Of a stretch of 49,162 bases of DNA, positions 35,220 to 43,395 are shown piece by piece. The notes beneath the pieces are model-generated. The model was not told the DNA's origin. It did not search any database and saw only the letters and a program-made list of their open reading frames with translations. The stretch comes from Ignavibacteria bacterium (GTDB lineage: Bacteria; Bacteroidota; Ignavibacteria; Tepidaquicellales; Tepidaquicellaceae): NCBI GenBank assembly GCA_016788375.1, contig JAEUSI010000006.1, positions 1-49,162 of the forward strand, given 5' to 3'. Both the position numbers and the translations under genes were made by a program. Within the stretch, counting starts at the first letter, position 1, and every line of letters begins with the position of its first letter.

Positions 35220-36905
35220 TTGAAAATACGCTGCCTGTTTTTATTTGCCGTTTTTATCTGTTCAGAATCTGCTTTTACTCCAGACAATGCATTTTCTCAG
35301 GCAGAGCTTATAGACATTAAAAATCCCGTTTACTCTTTTCTGAAAAGAATGGAACTAATGAAAATTATTCCCGGATACGATTCCTATAATATTCCGTATT
35401 CAAGAAAAGAAGTTGCGGTTTATCTGCTTGAAATAGAGAAAAGCTCCGGCAAAATCACTGAGACAGACAGAAAACTTTTCAGGGATTATAAAACAGAATT
35501 TGAATTCGATATGTACGGAAAAACAGATATGCAGTATTCACTGATAAGCGGCGACAATGCCGGGAATATATTCAGCAATACAAAAGAGAAGAATTTGTTT
35601 TATTACACAGATTCTTCAGCCGCATTATTTACGGATGCATTCGGATCAGTTTCACAGAGAGGTTCATACGGAGACTCCATCCCGGATAATTCAGAATTTC
35701 AGGGGAATTACGGAATAGAAGCAAGAGGAACTCTCTTCGGAAGCGTCGGCTTTTTTATTGCTTTGAATAACAGCTGCAATAATAAAGTTAATGACAGCGC
35801 TCTGAATCTGATTGCTGCAAATGATCCCGTATACAGGCAAAGCAGATATTTTATTTCGGAAGACAATTCGGTTCCGTTTGAAGGATATCTGAGATATCAG
35901 ACAAATGCAGACTGGCTTTCGCTGGATTTCGGCAGATACAGGTTCACACAGGGCAAAAGCTATATTGACAATCTGTTTTTTTCGGGAAAAGCTCTTCCGT
36001 TTGATTTCGGCAGATTACAGCTGAAATATAAGAGCCTTAATTATTCATTTACTTACGGAAGTCTGAGGGGAGATTCGGTAGGAAGACCTCTGTCTGCAAA
36101 AAATGTTTCCTCTCATTACCTTAACATGAACTTTTCGGATGCATTCAGGCTGGGACTTTGGGAAGCAGTTATTATTAGCAACCAGCCTTTCAGCTTTACA
36201 TATTTCAATCCGGTCAGTTTTTTAACTTCTGCGGATTTAAGCTCCGGCAGGGAAAAAACTTCGGAAAATAATTCGCTTATGGGAATAGATATTGAGATAA
36301 TTCCGGCAAAAAATATTTCGTTTCAGTCTTCACTTTTAATTGACGATCTGACATTCGGAACATTGTTTGAAACAGATTCTCTTAATGAAAATAAATTCGG
36401 CTGGCAGTTCGGATTTCTCTGGACAAATTCTTTAAACATGAATATAGCAGCCGAGTATACTCATCTTGATCCATTCGTTTATTCACACAGATCAAATAAA
36501 AGCACTTATACAAACAATACATTTTCACTCGGTCATACACTGCCTCCGAATTCTGATGAAATTGCGCTTAAGCTGAATTATGACATAACAAACAGAATCA
36601 ATATAGGTGTTTTATACAGGCATCAAAGGTCAGGCACGGGTATTATTCTCGATTCATCCGGAAAGCTTGAAGCAAATTACGGCGGTAATATTAACTTCGG
36701 TCTAGGGGATGCATATCTGAGAACAAACGGATTTCTTGACGGAATAAGAATCAACAGGGATATTTTCAGTTTCAGTTTTTTATGGCAGCCGGTTAAACAA
36801 TTTTATCTTAAAGGAATGTTTCAGTATAATATTTCTGACAATCTGACTTATAACTACATCACAAAGGAATCATTTTATTATTTAACTTTTCTGATTGATA
36901 TTTAA
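35220..36905 (+). CDS. Wzi-like outer-membrane barrel with SLH-like N-terminus (paralog 1)
   Basis: This 561-residue exported protein has a signal peptide, then a ~60-residue helical module (about 34-95; PVYSFLKRMELMKIIPGY...SRKEVAVYL). A long beta-barrel like the capsule-assembly Wzi family follows: YLRYQTNADWLSLDFGRYRFTQG, FTYFNPVSFL, EYTHLDPFVYSHRSN, LGHTLPPNSDEIALKLNYD. Wzi proteins attach capsular polysaccharide at the outer membrane. The N-terminal module resembles an SLH domain (G-Y plus S-R-x-E-x-A). A second copy lies at 43396. The start is TTG 35220. A methyltransferase gene begins right after the stop. The Wzi assignment is by fold pattern and is moderately certain. Confidence 0.75.
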   Translation: MKIRCLFLFAVFICSESAFTPDNAFSQAELIDIKNPVYSFLKRMELMKIIPGYDSYNIPYSRKEVAVYLLEIEKSSGKITETDRKLFRDYKTEFEFDMYGKTDMQYSLISGDNAGNIFSNTKEKNLFYYTDSSAALFTDAFGSVSQRGSYGDSIPDNSEFQGNYGIEARGTLFGSVGFFIALNNSCNNKVNDSALNLIAANDPVYRQSRYFISEDNSVPFEGYLRYQTNADWLSLDFGRYRFTQGKSYIDNLFFSGKALPFDFGRLQLKYKSLNYSFTYGSLRGDSVGRPLSAKNVSSHYLNMNFSDAFRLGLWEAVIISNQPFSFTYFNPVSFLTSADLSSGREKTSENNSLMGIDIEIIPAKNISFQSSLLIDDLTFGTLFETDSLNENKFGWQFGFLWTNSLNMNIAAEYTHLDPFVYSHRSNKSTYTNNTFSLGHTLPPNSDEIALKLNYDITNRINIGVLYRHQRSGTGIILDSSGKLEANYGGNINFGLGDAYLRTNGFLDGIRINRDIFSFSFLWQPVKQFYLKGMFQYNISDNLTYNYITKESFYYLTFLIDI

Positions 36906-37580
36906 ATGCTTGAAAGAATAAAATCATTCTTATTATACAATGCAGATCAGACAAAGGAAAATTCTGTTTCTGCGTTACAGAGGAAAAAAAGATCCGGATT
37001 TTTTACTGAATACTGTACGGGACTGAAAAAACCGCTTAAGATACTTGATATAGGAGGAAGCGATTATTACTGGCGATGCCTCGGTTTTACGGGTGATGAT
37101 AATTACAAAATAATGATAATAAACACTGAAAATCAGAAGACTGATGATTTTACAAATATTACATTTCTGAAAAGAGATGCGAGGGATCTGAGGTTTATAA
37201 GCGACGGTGAATATGATCTTGTTTTTTCCAACAGTATGATAGAGCATCTGAATAGTTATGACGAGCAGAAAAAACTTGCCGGAGAAATACGGAGAACCGG
37301 TAAAAAATATTTTATTCAGACTCCCGATTATTACTTTCCGCTTGAGCCGCATTTTCTGTTCCCGTTTTTTCAATTTCTTTCTGTTGAAATGAAAACTAAA
37401 TTGATAAGAAAATACAGTCTCGGCTGGTTTGAAAAACAGACTAATCAGGAGAATGCAAGGCAGCTTGCTGAATCCGTGAGGCTTCTGAAAGAAAAAGAGT
37501 TAAGAGAAATTTTCCCCGGTTGTAAGATTTACCGGGAAAGGTTTTTCGGATTAAGCAAATCTTTAACGGCATACAATTAG
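36906..37580 (+). CDS. Class I SAM-dependent methyltransferase
   Basis: The 224-residue protein has SAM-binding motif I (KILDIGGSD, about residues 45-53), an acidic end to strand 2 (MIINTEN), RDARDL after strand 3 and YDLVFSNSMIEHL as motif IV. The IQTPDYYFPLEPHFLFPFF stretch resembles methyltransferases that act on sugars or small molecules in envelope gene clusters. No membrane segment is seen. Its ATG immediately follows the stop of the Wzi-like gene and it ends 2 bp before cdaA, so all are one operon. Substrate unknown. Confidence 0.85.
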   Translation: MLERIKSFLLYNADQTKENSVSALQRKKRSGFFTEYCTGLKKPLKILDIGGSDYYWRCLGFTGDDNYKIMIINTENQKTDDFTNITFLKRDARDLRFISDGEYDLVFSNSMIEHLNSYDEQKKLAGEIRRTGKKYFIQTPDYYFPLEPHFLFPFFQFLSVEMKTKLIRKYSLGWFEKQTNQENARQLAESVRLLKEKELREIFPGCKIYRERFFGLSKSLTAYN

Positions 37581-37582
37581 CG

Positions 37583-38491
37583 ATGGAACTTTTCAAAATC
37601 GGATTTTTAAGCGTAAAGCTGATTGACATAATTGACATAATAATTGTCACATATGTTTTTTATAAGCTTTATACAATTATGAAAGGCACCATTGCATCAC
37701 AGATTTTTCTTGCGCTGATACTGATTATAGGATTTTCGTTTCTTGCACAGCTTCTGAACATGCAGGCTACGGGCTGGCTTTTAAGCAGACTGACGGATAT
37801 ATGGTTTATAGCTTTTATAATTTTGTTTCAGCCTGAGATAAGAAGACTGCTGCTTTTAATTGGCAAGACTAAAGTCGCGAGGATATTTACAAAAGTAAAT
37901 GTTGACGAAAATGTCGAAGAGATTGTGGAAGCATGTTTTGATCTCAAAAGCAGGGGATGGGGAGCATTGATAGTGATAGAAAGGAGTTCGGGACTTAAGA
38001 ATGTAATAGAAAACGGCGAACTGATACAATCAAGAATTAAAAAGGAAATTCTGATTTCAATTTTCAATCCGAAATCACCTCTTCATGACGGAGCTACGAT
38101 TTTAAAAAACGGAAAGATAGAAGCTTCCAGATGTCTTCTCCCATTATCCGAACCGGAAAAAGTAAGAAATAAAAATCTCGGAACAAGACACAGAGCCGGA
38201 CTCGGAATTACAGAAGTTTCTGATGCTATTGCAATTATAGTTTCAGAAGAGAGAAAAGTAATATCAGTTGCCGAAGACGGCGAACTTACTTCATACAGGG
38301 ATGCCGATTCGCTGAAGGAAAAGCTGATACTTGCAATGGGAAAAACGTCTGTTGCAAGTTCGGTTAAAAATATATTTGAAGAGTCGGAAGATAATTACGA
38401 GCAGAACAAAGATAGCGCGGAAAAACAGGAATCTGTATTTGATCAGAAGCAGGAAACGCCGAAGAAACCGGATTCCGGTAAAGAAAGCTGA
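37583..38491 (+). CDS. cdaA: Diadenylate cyclase CdaA
   Basis: CdaA makes cyclic di-AMP from two ATP. The 302-residue protein has three N-terminal transmembrane helices (about 11-90). The DisA_N/DAC domain has the catalytic D169-G-A171 in LHDGATIL and the R202-H-R204 motif in GTRHRAGLG. The last ~45 residues are charged, low-complexity and probably disordered. c-di-AMP controls osmolyte transport and wall homeostasis in other bacteria. It sits between a methyltransferase and pcm in a tight plus-strand run. The usual partner YbbR/CdaR is not adjacent. Confidence 0.95.
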   Translation: MELFKIGFLSVKLIDIIDIIIVTYVFYKLYTIMKGTIASQIFLALILIIGFSFLAQLLNMQATGWLLSRLTDIWFIAFIILFQPEIRRLLLLIGKTKVARIFTKVNVDENVEEIVEACFDLKSRGWGALIVIERSSGLKNVIENGELIQSRIKKEILISIFNPKSPLHDGATILKNGKIEASRCLLPLSEPEKVRNKNLGTRHRAGLGITEVSDAIAIIVSEERKVISVAEDGELTSYRDADSLKEKLILAMGKTSVASSVKNIFEESEDNYEQNKDSAEKQESVFDQKQETPKKPDSGKES

Positions 38492-38512
38492 AAATTTCAC
38501 TCAGGAACAGAA

Positions 38513-39205
38513 ATGGATCTGAATTCAAGAAACCGGAAAGAACTTGTTGACATTTTAAAAAATTCGGGAATTGACAGCCCGGAGGTCTTAAATGCAATAG
38601 GAAAAGTGAAAAGAGAATTGTTTGTTCCTCCCGAACTGAAAAATTATGCATACAATAATACATCTCTTCCTATCAGCTCGCATCAGACAATCTCACAGCC
38701 TTTTACAGTTGCATTTATGACACAGCTTTTAGAAATAAATCCGGGAGACAGAGTCCTTGAAATCGGAACTGGTTCCGGATACCAGTCGGCAGTTCTGAAA
38801 GAACTCGGTGCGGAAGTATTTTCCGTTGAAAGAATATATGAATTAATTACAAAAGCTGCGGATACACTTTCTAATGCAGGTTATGAAGTTCATCTCAGAC
38901 ATGATGACGGTACAAAGGGCTGGCCGGAAGAAGCACCGTTTGATAAAATTATCGTTACAGCCGGAAGTCCGAAAATACCGAAGCAGCTTTTAGGACAGCT
39001 TGCGACCGGAGGAAAACTTGTAATTCCGCTTGGTGATGAAATTTCGCAGGATGTAGTGCTGATTAAAAAAGAGTTTGATGAAATTCAGGAAAAAAATAAA
39101 ACCGGTGCAAATTCATATTCAGAAGAAAGTATAAAATATAAAATGAAAAGATATAAAAATTTTAAGTTTGTTCCGCTCATCGGCGAAGAGGGATGGAACA
39201 TCTAA
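38513..39205 (+). CDS. pcm: Protein-L-isoaspartate O-methyltransferase
   Basis: Pcm methylates L-isoaspartyl residues so that damaged proteins can be repaired. The 230-residue protein has the family signatures SSHQTISQPFTVAFMTQLL (about 55-73) and SAM motif VLEIGTGSGYQSAVL (81-95), followed by VERIYEL and DDGTKGWPEEAPFDKIIVTAG. Its C-terminus has a short charged insertion before FVPLIGEEGWN, the usual ending. Cytoplasmic. It lies 21 bp after cdaA and 18 bp before yigZ, so co-transcription is likely. Confidence 0.95.
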   Translation: MDLNSRNRKELVDILKNSGIDSPEVLNAIGKVKRELFVPPELKNYAYNNTSLPISSHQTISQPFTVAFMTQLLEINPGDRVLEIGTGSGYQSAVLKELGAEVFSVERIYELITKAADTLSNAGYEVHLRHDDGTKGWPEEAPFDKIIVTAGSPKIPKQLLGQLATGGKLVIPLGDEISQDVVLIKKEFDEIQEKNKTGANSYSEESIKYKMKRYKNFKFVPLIGEEGWNI

Positions 39206-39223
39206 TTCAACCGGTGTGAATTT

Positions 39224-39823
39224 TTGAAAGACTCATATTTAACAGTAAAAAAAAATACTGTATCAGAATTCAAAGCAGGCAAATCCGTTTTCATAGCACA
39301 GTCTTTCCGGATAAGCTCAACTGCCGAAGCTCTGGAAAAAATCAAATCAGTCAGAAAAAAATATTATGACGCATCGCATCATCCTTTCGCATACAGACTC
39401 GGAGTGAGCAATGACAGTTTCAGATATTCCGATGACGGCGAGCCACAGGGAAGTTCCGGTATCCCGATTCTTGAAATGATTGACAAATACAGACTGACAG
39501 ATACGCTTGTTATTGTATCGAGATACTTCGGCGGCATTAAACTCGGTGTCGGCGGACTGAGAAGAGCGATGGCTGAAGCTGCCGGACTTTGCCTGAAAAA
39601 TTCAGAATCAGCAGAAGTACTGATTACGGAAAATGTCATGATTGAATTTGATTATAAATACATGAGCGGGGTAATGAACCTTATTGAAACCGAAAAAATA
39701 AAATTAACACAGAACATTTCAGATGAGAAATGTAAATTGATACTTGAAGTCAGATTGTCTATAATTAAAAAGCTTAGAACAGAACTTCAAAGTGTTACCA
39801 ATGGAAGTATTAAATACACATAA
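39224..39823 (+). CDS. yigZ: YigZ/IMPACT family protein
   Basis: The 199-residue protein has the UPF0029/IMPACT domain: FIAQSFRISSTAEALEKIKSVRKKYYDASHHPFAYRL, then YSDDGEPQGSSGIPIL and VSRYFGGIKLGVGGLRRAM. A ferredoxin-like C-terminal domain (about 140-199) follows. The biochemical role of bacterial YigZ is unclear; the eukaryotic homolog affects translation control. The start is TTG 39224, in agreement with the start of the conserved domain. It ends the plus-strand cdaA run. Confidence 0.92.
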   Translation: MKDSYLTVKKNTVSEFKAGKSVFIAQSFRISSTAEALEKIKSVRKKYYDASHHPFAYRLGVSNDSFRYSDDGEPQGSSGIPILEMIDKYRLTDTLVIVSRYFGGIKLGVGGLRRAMAEAAGLCLKNSESAEVLITENVMIEFDYKYMSGVMNLIETEKIKLTQNISDEKCKLILEVRLSIIKKLRTELQSVTNGSIKYT

Positions 39824-39896
39824 TACTCAACCCTCACAGATTATCAACAGAGTTTTAATAATAAATCAGGTTTATAAAATTTTATATTTTTAAGAT

Positions 39897-42284
39897 ATGA
39901 AAAATTTCAGTAAATATATAATTATTGTTATCATGCTTCTGAATGCAGCTCATAACGTTAAATCTCAGCCGGTCTGGAATTATCAGAACAGCGGAACTTC
40001 GAATAATCTGAATAAAATAATTATTCAATACAGTGCTTCGGGAATTGTTCTGTTTGTTGTTGGTGACAACGGGACAATACTGAGAAGTTCAAACAGGGGG
40101 TTGATTTGGGAATCTGTCAGCAGTAATACGAATGCGGATTTGTTTTCAGTTGATATTACTGATATCGATACCGGATATGCTGCCGGATCAGACGGAACAA
40201 TTCTGAGAACAATTGACGGCGGTAACAGCTTGTCGGTAATGACAAGCAATACTTCCAATACAATTAAAAGTATTAAAAAAACGGCGGGAAATGTTAAAGC
40301 TGTAGCCGTTGGAGAAAACGGAACATTTCTGAAATTAGAAAATGATGTCTGGTCTGTATCGCAGATTGATACGGCAGATTTAAATTCTGTTTATATTCAA
40401 AACAGTACAACACTTACAGCTGTTGGAAATAGCGGATTAATCTTAAGATCAACAAACAGCGGACTAAACTGGACAAGAATAAACAGTAATACTGCAAGTA
40501 ATCTTAATGATATTACCTTTAACAATCAGGTTATAGGTGATAACGGAACAGCTTTTCGGATTAACGGGACAAACATAGTTGTTATTAATTCCGGAACAAC
40601 AAACAACCTGTACGGACAAGATAATTCAAGCAGTCCTGTTATGGCATGCGGAGCAAACGGAACTGTACTTAAAAACTGGCAGCAGCTGAATACATATACA
40701 AATCATAAATTTAATTCTGTCATTCAAATATACAGTGATTATTGTCTGATAACCGGAGACAACGGAATAATTTTGTTTACTAACTCATTAAATCAGACGC
40801 CTAATTCAAAATTATTAGATGTAAATAACATCAGCACATGGTTCGGAAATAACGGATCATTCAACAGGCATCCGACTACAGGAAATTCCGGTTTCGAATG
40901 GCCAAAAGGTTCAACAAAATTTGCAAGATATGCTTCAGGCTTATGGATAGGCGCAAAGGTCGGAAATGATACACTGGTTGCAGTTGCTGAATATAGTTAT
41001 GAATATCTGCCGGGATATATAGATAACAGCGGAATTCCTCAGGGAAGTAATGATTCTCTTTATCATGTTTACAGCATTTACAGGGATGATTCAACAAGTG
41101 CGGATTATTTAAACTGGCCGGTGAATCAGGGTGCATATTTAAATTCTCAGGGTAAACCTTTTTCACTCGGAACGCAGACAATGTTTTATTCATACACTGA
41201 CGGCTATGCTTCAGCTCACGGAAATGTGGCAGGAAGTACTGCACCGATGAAGGCGGTGATATTACAAACCAACTGGTCATATATAAATGTCAATATGCAG
41301 GATGTCGATTTCACTGAATACAGAATTATTAACAGAAATAATCTTCCATGGAATAATGCTTATTTTGCAATATGGACAGATGATGATCTGGGGCAGGCAA
41401 CTGATGATGCTGTTGCCTGTGACACAAATCTGAGTTTAGGATTTACATACAATTATGATGATTATGACGGACAATATGGTGTAGCTCCACCGGCAGTCGG
41501 CTTTCTGGTATTAAGAAGTCCTGTCGTTTACAGTATTGGCGATACAGCAAAATATTTTAATCCTCCGGGAAGTAATAATCTCGTCGTAAAACCAAATTAT
41601 AAACAATCAGGATTAACTTCATTTTATTCTATTACAGGAGGACTGGCCGGCGGCGGAGATCCTTCCAATTTTCATGAAACTTATAATGTTTTACAGGGGA
41701 AAAAAACTAACGGCACTGCATGGATAAATCCTGTCACAAATCAACCAACATTATTTACTAATTCAGGTGATCCTGTATCCGGTACTGGCTGGATAATGAA
41801 CAGCGGAGATGAAAGGAGATTTATTATGTCTATGGGTCCATTAAATATTAATCCGGGTGATACACAGTCTGTAATAGTAGCGCAGATAATTGCAAGAGGT
41901 TCGAGTAATCTGAACAGTATAACAAAGCTGAGAGAGCTTTCAGGATATATTCGTGAAGTGTATAACAATAATTTTCAGGGAATTTTGGGTGTAGAAAATT
42001 ATTCTGTTGAGATTCCAGATCAGTATAATTTGAGCCAGAACTTCCCGAATCCGTTCAATCCGGTTACAAAGATAAATTATGAATTACGGGTAGCGAATTT
42101 CGTATCGATTATAGTATATGATATTTTAGGTAAAAAGGTGGGGTCTTTTGTAAATCAAAACTTAAATGCAAGAAGTTATGAATTAGAATTCGACGGCAGT
42201 AATTTCGCAAGCGGGATTTATTTTTATTCGCTTTACATCAACGGAAATCCGGTGGATACGAAAAGGATGATGCTTCTGAAATAA
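39897..42284 (+). CDS. Large secreted protein with Ycf48-like repeats and T9SS sorting domain
   Basis: This 795-residue protein has a signal peptide (MKNFSKYIIIVIMLLNAAHNVKSQ). About seven propeller repeats follow, to residue ~300, each with a G-D/E/A-N-G-T-I/F-L core and sometimes R-S-S/T-N-x-G-L-x-W, as in Ycf48-like proteins. The middle part (about 305-705) begins NNISTWFGNNGSFNRHP and includes SGFEWPKGSTKFARYASGLWIGAKV, a module I recognise as recurrent in secreted Ignavibacteria proteins; its function is unknown. The C-terminal T9SS domain (about 715-795) begins QNFPNPFNPVTK and ends KRMMLLK. It probably acts outside the cell. A strong terminator follows at 42287. Confidence 0.9.
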   Translation: MKNFSKYIIIVIMLLNAAHNVKSQPVWNYQNSGTSNNLNKIIIQYSASGIVLFVVGDNGTILRSSNRGLIWESVSSNTNADLFSVDITDIDTGYAAGSDGTILRTIDGGNSLSVMTSNTSNTIKSIKKTAGNVKAVAVGENGTFLKLENDVWSVSQIDTADLNSVYIQNSTTLTAVGNSGLILRSTNSGLNWTRINSNTASNLNDITFNNQVIGDNGTAFRINGTNIVVINSGTTNNLYGQDNSSSPVMACGANGTVLKNWQQLNTYTNHKFNSVIQIYSDYCLITGDNGIILFTNSLNQTPNSKLLDVNNISTWFGNNGSFNRHPTTGNSGFEWPKGSTKFARYASGLWIGAKVGNDTLVAVAEYSYEYLPGYIDNSGIPQGSNDSLYHVYSIYRDDSTSADYLNWPVNQGAYLNSQGKPFSLGTQTMFYSYTDGYASAHGNVAGSTAPMKAVILQTNWSYINVNMQDVDFTEYRIINRNNLPWNNAYFAIWTDDDLGQATDDAVACDTNLSLGFTYNYDDYDGQYGVAPPAVGFLVLRSPVVYSIGDTAKYFNPPGSNNLVVKPNYKQSGLTSFYSITGGLAGGGDPSNFHETYNVLQGKKTNGTAWINPVTNQPTLFTNSGDPVSGTGWIMNSGDERRFIMSMGPLNINPGDTQSVIVAQIIARGSSNLNSITKLRELSGYIREVYNNNFQGILGVENYSVEIPDQYNLSQNFPNPFNPVTKINYELRVANFVSIIVYDILGKKVGSFVNQNLNARSYELEFDGSNFASGIYFYSLYINGNPVDTKRMMLLK

Positions 42285-42286
42285 TT

Positions 42287-42325
42287 ATAAGGTGAAGACG
42301 CATGTCAGTGCGTCTCCTTATTTTT
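42287..42325. terminator. Strong bidirectional terminator hairpin
   Basis: ATAAGG (42287-42292) pairs with CCTTAT (42316-42321), and AGACGCA (42296-42302) pairs with TGCGTCT (42309-42315), with a 3-nt bulge and 6-nt loop. T residues follow on the plus strand. It sits in the 39-bp gap between two convergent genes and can serve the propeller gene and perhaps the radical SAM gene. Confidence 0.85.
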
Positions 42326-43319
42326 ATCGTTTAAAGGGTTCAGCCCTGTCAATAAAATCAGGTCTGTAATAGTTCTGAGATTCGAATTCCTGAAAAAAAC
42401 CGTTTTCAAGATTCAGTTCATCCATCCATTCAAAAACTCTTTCATATTCTCTTTCACTTATATTTCTCGACAGCAGATCAACAGATAGAGCTTTATGAAC
42501 AGGATAATACTGTGACATTAAGGAAAGTGAAATTTTATTGTCAAGCTCTGATATGAATTTCAGCGTTTCATAACTGCCGGCAATATCATTCGGCAGAATA
42601 AGATGTCTGACAATAAGCCCTCTTTTGAGAAGACCGTTTTCGGTGATAAGTCCGCTGCCGGTCTGCCTGTACATTTCTCGGACTGAATCACGTGAATGTG
42701 AGACGTAATTTTTGATTTTTGAATAACTGTAACCGTATTCATCTTCCGAATATTTTAAATCGGGAAGGTATATATCAATAATGCCATCGAGAAGTCTGAG
42801 GACTTCGGGAGAGTCGTAGGAGTTAGTATTGTAAATGAGTGGAAGGTTTAAACCATTTGATGCTGCAATATTAACTGCTTCAACAATCTGCGGAACGAAA
42901 TGAGTCGGAGATACAAACCCTATTGCATTTACTTTTTTGAACTGAAGTTCAATCATTATCCCGGCGAGTCTCTCAACCGTTACTTCATTCTTAATTTCGG
43001 TTTTATGATTCTGTGAGATTTCATAATTCTGACAATAAACACATCTCAGATTGCAGTTGCCGAAAAAAATATTTCCCACGCCGTTATCATTTCCGGATTC
43101 TTTATCTCCGCTTAAAAAAGGTTCTTCGCCGTAATGAATGCAGTAAGATGAAACAACCGGTTTTAAACCCGAGTAACATGCAGCTATTTCATTGTTAAGC
43201 CTGTTTATCCTGCAGTCTTTCGGACATATTCTGCAGTCTGAAAGCATTGAATTCAGCAGCTCTGCTCTTTGAGCAAGCACCCCGGATTTATGAAGAGATA
43301 AGTATGAAGGTTCAAACAT
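42324..43319 (-). CDS. Radical SAM protein of the PflA-like COG1313 type
   Basis: From the chosen ATG at 43317-43319 the protein is 331 residues and has a radical SAM motif C89-x3-C93-x2-C96 (NCNLRCVYCQNYEISQ). N-terminal cysteines (C29, C32, C36, C48 in CRICPKDC and AACYSG) may bind a second cluster. The sequence matches the uncharacterised PflA/PflX-like family (FVSPTHFVPQI; DIYLPDLKY; RHLILPND). The frame opens 26 codons earlier at 43397, but that would add a spurious hydrophobic segment and overlap the divergent barrel gene, so I use the internal Met. The substrate protein is unknown, and no formate lyase is adjacent. Confidence 0.85.
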   Translation of the reverse strand: MFEPSYLSLHKSGVLAQRAELLNSMLSDCRICPKDCRINRLNNEIAACYSGLKPVVSSYCIHYGEEPFLSGDKESGNDNGVGNIFFGNCNLRCVYCQNYEISQNHKTEIKNEVTVERLAGIMIELQFKKVNAIGFVSPTHFVPQIVEAVNIAASNGLNLPLIYNTNSYDSPEVLRLLDGIIDIYLPDLKYSEDEYGYSYSKIKNYVSHSRDSVREMYRQTGSGLITENGLLKRGLIVRHLILPNDIAGSYETLKFISELDNKISLSLMSQYYPVHKALSVDLLSRNISEREYERVFEWMDELNLENGFFQEFESQNYYRPDFIDRAEPFKR

Positions 43320-43395
43320 CAACTCTGAAAATATTTTTATACATAAATTAAATATTAAAAAACTTATTATGATGCTCCGAAAATATATTAATTTC

